Shown here piece by piece: positions 15,424-22,927 of a stretch of 51,667 nt of DNA. Origin of the DNA: Bdellovibrio bacteriovorus (GTDB lineage: Bacteria; Bdellovibrionota; Bdellovibrionia; Bdellovibrionales; Bdellovibrionaceae). The stretch covers positions 1 through 51,667 of the forward strand of contig NZ_LUKF01000005.1 of the NCBI RefSeq assembly GCF_001592755.1. The letters run 5' to 3'. Position 1 is the first letter of the stretch. Each line of letters opens with the position of its first letter. The position numbers were made by a program, and so were the translations under genes. The notes beneath the pieces were generated by a model, which ran no database searches, was not told where the DNA came from, and saw only the letters and a program-made list of their open reading frames with translations.

Positions 15424-17285
15424 TATTCATCCCTGCCAACATTAGGGACATACTCTGCAACGAGCCTTTTTAAAATCCGTTTCGCGCCGTCTTCTTTTTG
15501 CGCCAGACATAATGTACGCAACTCCTCCAAGGACTCACGAAGGAAGTTCACCTCAAGACTATACTCTTTAGCCGTCATAATTCGAGGATGAGCAGTCCAC
15601 GAAACATTACTTCCGATCAAAAGCTCTTCATACAGCTTTTCGCCAGGCCGCAGCCCAGTAAACTCGATGCTGATGTCGCCCAATCCGGTCTCCGGATTAC
15701 GCACTTCCAGACCACTGAGCTCAATCATTTTTTTCGCTAAGTCTACAATTTTAACTGCTTCCCCCATATCAAGTACAAAGACATCCCCCCCTTTTCCCAT
15801 CGCACCAGCCTGCAACACTAGCTGTGCTGCTTCGGGAATTGTCATAAAATAACGAGTGATATTTGGGTGCGTCACCGTCACGGGACCACCAAAACGTATC
15901 TGCTCCCGAAATAAGGGGACCACAGAGCCTGAAGATCCCAAAACATTGCCGAAGCGGACCATACAAAAACGTGTAACATGGGATTTATCCTGCGAAAGCC
16001 CTTGCAATACCAGCTCTGCAAGACGCTTTGACGCCCCCATAATATTGGTGGGTCTTACGGCCTTGTCTGTGGATATTAGCACAAATGTTTCCACTTTGGA
16101 TTTAATAGCGGCCTCAGAAGCAGACAATGTTCCAAACACATTATTCATAATTCCGGCGACAACGTTGCACTCAACAAGGGGCACATGTTTGTATGCGGCT
16201 GCGTGGTAGATTGTCTGGACCCCATGCTTTTTCATTACTGTTTCCAGATGCTCAGAATTAAGAACATCCCCCAATATAGGCACAACCTCAAAGTGCACCC
16301 GATGTTTCAAAATGTCTTGCTCAACTTTATAAAGAGCATACTCTGCCTGTTCATACATGATCAGCTTTTTAGGAGTATTCATGATGATCTGGCGACATAA
16401 CTCGGAGCCAATAGATCCCCCGGCACCAGTGACCATGACGACTTTATCGCGGATGCACGACTTAATAAGGTCTTCAAATGGAGGAACAGGATCTCGTCCT
16501 AAAAGATCCTCAACCCCAACCTCACGAATATCCTCTACGCGAACAACCCCGTTCACCAGAGCGCCAAGGCCCGGCAGGGTCTTCATGACGATACCCTCAT
16601 TTTCAAAGTGCTTGATAATCGCTCGCCTGCGGGAACGACTGGCGGATGGCATTGCCAGCAACAACTGGCGACAATTTTTCCTGCGCATCACCTCAATTGC
16701 ATCATTTGGGTCATAGACCCGAATGCCGGCAACGTTGGTTCCTTGAAGTTCTGCATTGTCATCAAAGAACACCGTCGGTCGGAACTCAGTTCCGGACAGT
16801 AAAGCCAATGCAGTCTGAAGACCAGCTTGACCGGCTCCGTAGATTGCAACGGCTTGCCTGCGGTCAGAATTACGCCCAAAGCTAAGCATAACACCACGAG
16901 CAAAGAAGCGACTGAAGGCAATATAGGAAAATGCAATCACCCAATAAATAAGCACGGAAGAACGGGGTAAAGCGGATGCTCTTCCCATTACAACCACGGC
17001 AGTCAACATCAGCACGGACAGGGTAACACCATAAAAGACCGTATAAATAAACTTGTCGTTTAAAAATCGGATAACCGAGCGGTACAATCCCAAACGAACG
17101 AAAATTGGAATCGTCACAAAAGGCACAACGAAAAAGAGCCACGAATACTCACCTACATCCGGCTTCAAAGTTCCCATTCTTAATGCAACAGACGACCAAA
17201 GAGCCAAAGGCAACAAGATCGCATCACTCAGAAGCATGATTAGGATCTTAATCTTTCGTGGAAGCAGAGTAATGCGAGCGAACAT
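15423..17285 (-). CDS. Membrane-anchored UDP-GlcNAc 4,6-dehydratase (WbpM/PglF/CapD type)
   Basis: The 620-residue protein has four N-terminal membrane helices (about 13-130), a first Rossmann-like domain (AIYGAGQAGLQT, 148-158), and a C-terminal extended SDR domain with TGAGGSIGSE (286-295). The active site has T406-D407-K408 and MGASK (416-420). This TDK...MxxxK arrangement replaces the usual YxxxK and is normal for WbpM, PglF and FlaA1-like dehydratases. It converts UDP-GlcNAc to the 4-keto-6-deoxy sugar at the inner membrane. The gene begins directly at the end of the aminotransferase gene (1-nt overlap), which would use its product. Confidence 0.92.
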   Translation of the reverse strand: MFARITLLPRKIKILIMLLSDAILLPLALWSSVALRMGTLKPDVGEYSWLFFVVPFVTIPIFVRLGLYRSVIRFLNDKFIYTVFYGVTLSVLMLTAVVVMGRASALPRSSVLIYWVIAFSYIAFSRFFARGVMLSFGRNSDRRQAVAIYGAGQAGLQTALALLSGTEFRPTVFFDDNAELQGTNVAGIRVYDPNDAIEVMRRKNCRQLLLAMPSASRSRRRAIIKHFENEGIVMKTLPGLGALVNGVVRVEDIREVGVEDLLGRDPVPPFEDLIKSCIRDKVVMVTGAGGSIGSELCRQIIMNTPKKLIMYEQAEYALYKVEQDILKHRVHFEVVPILGDVLNSEHLETVMKKHGVQTIYHAAAYKHVPLVECNVVAGIMNNVFGTLSASEAAIKSKVETFVLISTDKAVRPTNIMGASKRLAELVLQGLSQDKSHVTRFCMVRFGNVLGSSGSVVPLFREQIRFGGPVTVTHPNITRYFMTIPEAAQLVLQAGAMGKGGDVFVLDMGEAVKIVDLAKKMIELSGLEVRNPETGLGDISIEFTGLRPGEKLYEELLIGSNVSWTAHPRIMTAKEYSLEVNFLRESLEELRTLCLAQKEDGAKRILKRLVAEYVPNVGRDE

Positions 17286-18496
17286 TATTTACATGCCTCT
17301 TTCATAACTTTCCGGATGGCACTGACTGCTTCCTCAACATAGGAATTGTCGAGTGTTGGATGAACCAGGAACATCAAGCTAACTTCACCCAAATGTTGAG
17401 CGTGAGGCAATCGTTCTTTCGGTCCCAAACCAGCACCTGTAAACGCCTTCTCCAAATAAATTTCGCTGCAGCTGCCGGAGAAACAAGGAACACCTTCTGC
17501 ATTAATAGCAGCCATGATCTTATCACGACTCCAATCTATCTTGAGCTGTTCAGGTACGACAGAAACATAGAATTTATAATAGGAGTGAAAAATATCTTTG
17601 CCAGGCAAAGTCACTTTCAAACAAGGAATATCAGCCAAGCCTTTCTGGAGAGACAACGCCAGATGTCTGCGTTTATCTATCCACCCTGCAAGCTTCGCCA
17701 ACTGGATACGTCCTACAGCCGCCTGTATTTCCGTCATACGCCAGTTGGTTCCAAAACTTTCATGCAACCACCGGAATCCAGGCGGATGAGGCCTGCGATA
17801 GACAGCTTCATAACTTTTGCCATGATCTTTAAAGGCCCAAAGTCTTTCATAGATGTCACTGTCATTCAATAGAAGAAGCCCGCCCTCTCCCGTCGTAGAG
17901 ATGATCTTGTCCTGACAAAAAGAGAAAGCCGACATATCACCAATAGACCCGACCAAGCGACCTTTGTATTTAGCACCATGCGCCTGCGCACAATCCTCAA
18001 TCACTTTCAATCCATGTTCTTTTGCCAACGCCATCAGACCGTCCATATCGCAGGGCCAACCCGCCAAGTGGACTGGAATAATAGCTTTCGTTTTTGAAGT
18101 AATAGCGTTTTTAACGGCCTCTACTGAAAGATTTTGTGATACAGGATCCACGTCCACGATAATCGGAGTAGCACCCACGCGAACGATACAACTGGCAGAG
18201 GCAATGAATGTTCGAGAAGTTGTAATCACTTCGTCTCCAGGTCCGATATTGTACCCGATTAAAGCCAGTTCCAAAGCCAAAGTTCCGTTGCTAAGGGCGA
18301 TCCCATGCTTCATCCCGTGATATCTGGCAAACTCTTCCTCAAACTGCTTTGTTTCAGTGCCGGTCCAGTAGTTCACTTTTCCAGAGCGTATAATATCGAC
18401 AGTCTTCTGCACTTCATCCTCCGCATAGAACGGCCAAGGAGCCATCGGAGTTTTTTTTACTGGAGTTCCGCCATCAATCGCCAAAAGATCTGCCAT
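17285..18496 (-). CDS. DegT/DnrJ/EryC1-family PLP sugar aminotransferase
   Basis: The PLP Schiff-base lysine is K197 in FSFCQDKIISTTGEGG. The cofactor Asp and following residues are in VIEDCAQAHG (about 165-174), and SNGTLALELAL binds the phosphate. With 403 residues it fits the family that aminates 4-keto (or 3-keto) nucleotide sugars with glutamate. Directly upstream of a 4,6-dehydratase, a PglE-like 4-amination is the simplest reading. It heads the minus-strand operon, divergent from the acyltransferase at 18653 across a 156-nt spacer. Confidence 0.9.
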   Translation of the reverse strand: MADLLAIDGGTPVKKTPMAPWPFYAEDEVQKTVDIIRSGKVNYWTGTETKQFEEEFARYHGMKHGIALSNGTLALELALIGYNIGPGDEVITTSRTFIASASCIVRVGATPIIVDVDPVSQNLSVEAVKNAITSKTKAIIPVHLAGWPCDMDGLMALAKEHGLKVIEDCAQAHGAKYKGRLVGSIGDMSAFSFCQDKIISTTGEGGLLLLNDSDIYERLWAFKDHGKSYEAVYRRPHPPGFRWLHESFGTNWRMTEIQAAVGRIQLAKLAGWIDKRRHLALSLQKGLADIPCLKVTLPGKDIFHSYYKFYVSVVPEQLKIDWSRDKIMAAINAEGVPCFSGSCSEIYLEKAFTGAGLGPKERLPHAQHLGEVSLMFLVHPTLDNSYVEEAVSAIRKVMKEACK

Positions 18497-18652
18497 GAGT
18501 TCTTTCCCTTTTCTAGAATGCGAAGAAGTCTAATAAAGATTCTTCTTTTCGTCGCCAAAATATCGTACCCTCTCGAAGCATAGGCGCGCCGCACTAACGG
18601 AGCTTGTGATTAAGCGCAATATCAAATAGCCTTAACTCATTGAGGTAGGCTT
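18497..18652. promoter_or_regulatory. Divergent spacer between aminotransferase and acyltransferase genes
   Basis: This 156-nt spacer separates two outward-facing transcription units and must contain their promoters. A small dyad GAAGAA...TTCTTC lies near 18519-18546 on the aminotransferase side. On the plus side GAGGT (7 nt before the ATG at 18653) is the ribosome binding site. No clear -35/-10 pair could be assigned by eye. Confidence 0.3.
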
Positions 18653-19276
18653 ATGGAAAGCATTTTAGTTTTTGGCTGCGGTGGACACTCAAAAGTAGTT
18701 TCCGATGTCATTCAAAGAGAAGGTAACTATAGAATTGCGGCCTACTACGACGAAAACCCAAAAAATAAAATGTTTCTGGGCACTCCGGTCTACTCTACGA
18801 AGGCCGATCTACAGACTGCCATGATCTCAGGAAATATTAAATCCGCAGCGATTGCCATTGGCAGCAATGAGGTACGTAGAAAATTCTCCCTCATGGCTCA
18901 AGATCTGGGACTTAAACTTCCAGTTATCGTCGACCCCTCCGCAATCATCAGTCAAAATGTGCGCTTGGGCAGGGGCACCGTTGTTATGCCGGGGGCCATC
19001 GTTAACACAGACACTCAAATTCTGGAGGGTACTATTCTCAATACTGCTTCGGTCGTGGAGCATGACTGTGTGATTGGAGCCTATACACATATTGCCCCGG
19101 GGAGCGTCCTGTGCGGCGGGGTCCATGTGGGTGAAATGAGCCTTATAGGGGCTCGCACCGTCGCAATTCCGCTTACGAAGATTGGCGCCTATTGCTCGAT
19201 TGGAGCTGGGTCAGTAGTGGTTCGAGAGATTCCCAATAACTCCTGTGCCTATGGAAATCCAGCACGTGCTAAGTAA
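18653..19276 (+). CDS. NeuD/PglD-family sugar O/N-acyltransferase
   Basis: The N-terminus has the Rossmann-like FGCGGHSKVV (about 7-16) that binds the UDP-sugar in PglD. A left-handed beta-helix of hexapeptide repeats fills about 95-200 and contains VVEHDCVIG, whose His corresponds to the catalytic base. It ends with the typical GNPAR. With the dehydratase and aminotransferase next door, this gives the PglF-PglE-PglD set that makes UDP-N,N'-diacetylbacillosamine or a related 4-acylamido sugar. The acyl group cannot be told from sequence. Start: ATG with GAGGT upstream. The end overlaps the flippase gene by about 26 nt. Confidence 0.88.
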   Translation: MESILVFGCGGHSKVVSDVIQREGNYRIAAYYDENPKNKMFLGTPVYSTKADLQTAMISGNIKSAAIAIGSNEVRRKFSLMAQDLGLKLPVIVDPSAIISQNVRLGRGTVVMPGAIVNTDTQILEGTILNTASVVEHDCVIGAYTHIAPGSVLCGGVHVGEMSLIGARTVAIPLTKIGAYCSIGAGSVVVREIPNNSCAYGNPARAK

Positions 19277-20549
19277 AATAAATAGGGTCCTTCGCACGTC
19301 ACTGGGCATCATATCGTCCCAGACTTTGAATATTCTGTTCGTTCCGGTACTGGCCCGAATCTATACCCCAGAGCAGTATGCACAGTTTGGCCTGTTGCTC
19401 TCACTGGTTGTCGTCCTTGCAGGCGCTGCCTCAGGAAAATATGCAGAAGCAATATCAACTGCAAAACATGACTCGACTGCAAACGCACTAGGAGAAGTCG
19501 CTTTGCGACTTTCTTTCTTATCAAACCTCACTTTCGCCCCCCTCTTGATTGCGATCGCGCTGCTAACTCATAATAATATTAGTTTCGCATTACTCTCAAT
19601 TCTAAGCGTGTATTCAGTTTCATTGACCAATGTTGCCACTCAGGTTTTGATTCGGAGACAACGCTATACTCAGTATACAATCCTTATTTTCTTGATGCTT
19701 GGTTTGATTCCGTTACTGCAGTTTATTTTCAAAGGCCTCCCAGGCAATGGGTTGTTACTCGGAGCTTGTGCCGCCCACTCCATTGCCGCGGTTGCCTCAT
19801 TTACATTCATTCCTTCAGCAATGTGGCCTAAATCCTGGCGGACTTCGCAAAGAGTCAAGGCCGTTGCCACAATCTATCGATCTTTCCCTCAATTTGCTTT
19901 GCCAAGCTTCTTTCTTTCCACACTAAGAACTCGGCTGCCGTACTTCGCATTGGCTGGTCTGCCGGCAAAACAATTCCTTGGCCTCTTCGCCCAGACAGAT
20001 CGCCTGCTTGGCGCGCCGACAACACTCATGACAACCGCCTTACGCCCCTTGGCGACTGAGGCGCTGTCTCGTAAAAACTCCTCCTCAGCATTGCTACGCA
20101 AGTATCTGCTCATGCAATGGATTTTGTTGATACCTCCGACGGTCCTTGTATATAAAAATGCGGAACCAATCGTTGCCCTTCTGCTTGGGCCAGGATGGGG
20201 TGGTGCCACTGAAGTGCTTAAAATCATGCTTTTCCCATCATTTCTTATGATGACCACTACATGGCTTGACCGATTTTACGATTTTTCCAAGCAGCATCAC
20301 ATTGTCTTCAAAACCGAAATCGCTTTTGGGGTTTTTGCCCTGTTGGCCTTGGTTGTCTGGGGACCGGTTCTTAACAAGCCGCTCGTTGCTCTATCCGTCT
20401 TTAGCGCAATCACCAGCATCTACTACCTCACGTGGACCTGCAGCCTGATGAGGGTTTACAATATCCCTTGGAAGAACATTACTATCGTTTTGGCGGCGCT
20501 GTGCTCATCAATTCTTCTGTGGATGCTTGTGATTCCCACTTTCGGATAA
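19251..20549 (+). CDS. Wzx-like oligosaccharide flippase (MOP superfamily)
   Basis: The protein has about twelve hydrophobic segments. Its N-terminus, with ...LFVPVLARIYTPEQYAQFGLL, is typical of the RfbX/Wzx branch of the MOP exporters, which flip undecaprenyl-linked repeat units across the inner membrane. I start it at the ATG at 19251; the open frame also allows GTG at 19245. Neither has a Shine-Dalgarno, which fits coupling to the acyltransferase gene that it overlaps. It is one of two flippases in the window (see 30261), pointing to more than one lipid-linked glycan. Confidence 0.82.
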   Translation: MEIQHVLSKINRVLRTSLGIISSQTLNILFVPVLARIYTPEQYAQFGLLLSLVVVLAGAASGKYAEAISTAKHDSTANALGEVALRLSFLSNLTFAPLLIAIALLTHNNISFALLSILSVYSVSLTNVATQVLIRRQRYTQYTILIFLMLGLIPLLQFIFKGLPGNGLLLGACAAHSIAAVASFTFIPSAMWPKSWRTSQRVKAVATIYRSFPQFALPSFFLSTLRTRLPYFALAGLPAKQFLGLFAQTDRLLGAPTTLMTTALRPLATEALSRKNSSSALLRKYLLMQWILLIPPTVLVYKNAEPIVALLLGPGWGGATEVLKIMLFPSFLMMTTTWLDRFYDFSKQHHIVFKTEIAFGVFALLALVVWGPVLNKPLVALSVFSAITSIYYLTWTCSLMRVYNIPWKNITIVLAALCSSILLWMLVIPTFG

Positions 20550-20608
20550 TTTCCTGGAGCTAAAATAAACATTTGCCCTCGGTGGTCATCCATTAATAAG
20601 ATCGGCCC

Positions 20609-22927
20609 ATGTTGAGTGCCATTTTACTGCTCGGTATTGCTGTCATCCTTTCTCTGGAGAGCATTCGTCTCTGCAAACGTTTTCCATGGAGGACGGAGTT
20701 CAGTCACTTGCACTGGGGATTGGGCGCAGTTTTGGCACCTTTTATTTGGGGTCTAACTCTGCTGCTAGCAATGTCACTGACTCCCGGTTCATCCGGAATC
20801 CTTCACCTTGCCCTGAGTTTCATCTTCTTTTTCCTGACGACCCGTTCTGTGACCCTGCTCTTGCCAGCATCAGGGGCGTCGAAGGTCTCTCCGCCAGCGA
20901 CCCATGAGAAGCATCGTTGGGTTTTCATTGCTCTTGCCGCGACTGGTTTCATCCTTTTCATGCTTGCGTTGACGACGACCCCACTTACACAAAATGACGG
21001 CCTTGAGTATCTGATTGTCGGGAAGCACCTCTTTCAAACTCACGACATTTTCTTGTACCCCCTGATATCTCCAGAGAAAAATCCTTTAAACTTTTACGGC
21101 CCTTGGACTCACCCCCCACTTTATCCAGCCCTGCTTTATGCCGCGAATCTCATCCAGGACAACATCTATGATATCGGTCTGACCCGCTGGATATCTCCGT
21201 GGTTTTATCTGTCGTCCATTTTCCTGGTTGCGGCCATCACATGGAGATCCTCCAAGAACCTTGCGCTTCTTTCCTTCACTCTGTGCTTAAGTGTGCCGCT
21301 GTGGAGTCTTGGAGCCACTACTGCCCTTATTGATGCCAGCACCCTTTCTGCCTACATTGCGCTTTTCGTCGCAGTATGTGCCCTCAAACCAGATCAGAAA
21401 TCCTATCCCCTCATTGTCGGGATGATTTCCGGATTTGGAATGTGGGCTCACTCCCAGGCTGTATTGAATCCCTTGGTGTTCGGAATTGGCTTTCTATATC
21501 TTTATAGAACCATGCCTGGTCGTTATATCAAAAACAGCCTCATTGCGGGCTGTACAGCCATTTTGATCGGTGGCATTTACTACATCCGTAATACCGTCCT
21601 ATTTGGAAATCCTATCAAGGACGCCTCACCGGTTGCACAACTTTCCGGGCTCGACATGAATCCATATTTTATGGTTTCACGAGGCTACTATCACTTCATC
21701 GATGTACTGCGCTTCGGATATCTGAAGATGTGGTTTAACTATGAAGCCTACAACCTTATTCCGTGGATATTTTTATTCGCCCTGAGTCTATACATTTGCA
21801 GTACTCTCAAGCCTGAGAGCTCAAAGAACAGTTCATTTTTGAACTTAAGCTTATTGATCACGCTGGGACTTTTTGCTTCTATCGTGGCTATCTCTCTTTT
21901 GGGAACGGCCCACTACATCAAGAATGAACGCTATCAAATGATTCTCCTGCCTCTGATGATTTGCTTTGCGATGCAGACCCTTGCTCTGAATCCAATAAAG
22001 TCCCGTAACGTAAAGATCATCCTCCAAGGCCTCCTCGGTCTGACCTTTACTCTTTCGTTGGCGGGTCAAATCCTGTTCTTGAAAAAAAGCTGGGCCGAAC
22101 CAAAGCAATCAGAGCTTCGCAAGTCCTTCATGGAAACATCAGCATTTCTGCGCTCATGGAAAGACCTGTCCTTAAACGGTAAAATTCTTTCATACAAACC
22201 TGCGGATTCATTCCTCAATGACATCCCTACCACTTCACATGTGGATCCGGTTCTTATTCCTCTTTACCAAATTAAAGACGCAGCAGAGGCCTGGGCTTGG
22301 CTTAAGGCGAATAAATTCGGCTATGTCTATGTTCCGACCTATATTCAACCGACGGAATACAACACGGCCCTCATTCGAATTATCGGAAATCCTGCTTATA
22401 CAAAACTACTTGGCGAAGGCCCCGAATCGCAGCTTTATCAAATCAACCAGACCGCCAGTGCTGCCGAATATGTATCGCTGAAATCCATCGGCACACAAAC
22501 CGAGGCTCTGATTACATTGGGTGGACGAAAAGATCTGCTGACAATCCCTTTGGGACCACTGAAAGGTATTTCGCCGGTTATAAAGTATCTTCGTGAATTG
22601 ACCCAACAGCAGTCGACGACATTTTCACTGGAAGGTCGCTCTTTGCCAACGTCTGAACCACTGGTTTTGAAAACACAACTCGCAGGTTTTGGCCGAGTCA
22701 GCCTGCACGCCGCTTTTCTGGACAAAGACAACCAAGTCATCAAAAAAACAAATCTTCCTGACATTGCACTGATGAATCCAAAAGTCCCTTTTACCATGGA
22801 ACGACAGTTCTTTGTCCCTTCTGGAACTCATAACATTGTTATCAAAGTTAAGAGCCGAGGTCTTGATTATACTGATGACGCCAAAGTGGATCTCTTTATT
22901 CTGACAGGAACGTCATCCCATGACTGA
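20609..22927 (+). CDS. Large GT-C-like membrane protein, first of a paralogous tandem pair
   Basis: The 772-residue protein has about eleven hydrophobic segments in the first 510 residues and then a soluble C-terminal part. After the fourth helix it carries PLTQNDGLEYLIVGKHLF and later FYGPWTHPPLYPALLY. The ND..E in the first large loop followed by a HPP motif is like the catalytic loop of GT39/PMT-like GT-C enzymes, so a polyprenyl-phosphate-sugar-dependent transferase is likely. The last 150 residues look beta-rich and could bind carbohydrate. Its TGA overlaps the start of the next gene by 8 nt. The same motifs recur there, showing a duplication. Confidence 0.6.
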   Translation: MLSAILLLGIAVILSLESIRLCKRFPWRTEFSHLHWGLGAVLAPFIWGLTLLLAMSLTPGSSGILHLALSFIFFFLTTRSVTLLLPASGASKVSPPATHEKHRWVFIALAATGFILFMLALTTTPLTQNDGLEYLIVGKHLFQTHDIFLYPLISPEKNPLNFYGPWTHPPLYPALLYAANLIQDNIYDIGLTRWISPWFYLSSIFLVAAITWRSSKNLALLSFTLCLSVPLWSLGATTALIDASTLSAYIALFVAVCALKPDQKSYPLIVGMISGFGMWAHSQAVLNPLVFGIGFLYLYRTMPGRYIKNSLIAGCTAILIGGIYYIRNTVLFGNPIKDASPVAQLSGLDMNPYFMVSRGYYHFIDVLRFGYLKMWFNYEAYNLIPWIFLFALSLYICSTLKPESSKNSSFLNLSLLITLGLFASIVAISLLGTAHYIKNERYQMILLPLMICFAMQTLALNPIKSRNVKIILQGLLGLTFTLSLAGQILFLKKSWAEPKQSELRKSFMETSAFLRSWKDLSLNGKILSYKPADSFLNDIPTTSHVDPVLIPLYQIKDAAEAWAWLKANKFGYVYVPTYIQPTEYNTALIRIIGNPAYTKLLGEGPESQLYQINQTASAAEYVSLKSIGTQTEALITLGGRKDLLTIPLGPLKGISPVIKYLRELTQQQSTTFSLEGRSLPTSEPLVLKTQLAGFGRVSLHAAFLDKDNQVIKKTNLPDIALMNPKVPFTMERQFFVPSGTHNIVIKVKSRGLDYTDDAKVDLFILTGTSSHD

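Noticed and set aside
16357-16716. Open frames opposite the dehydratase and other genes (for example 16357-16716, 17360-17872, 31981-32466)
   Set aside because: They are antisense shadows of strongly conserved genes, with no domain, signal peptide or ribosome binding site.
15423-17285. Missing YxxxK in the dehydratase could mean an inactive SDR
   Set aside because: WbpM/PglF-type enzymes normally have the TDK...MxxxK arrangement, which is intact here.
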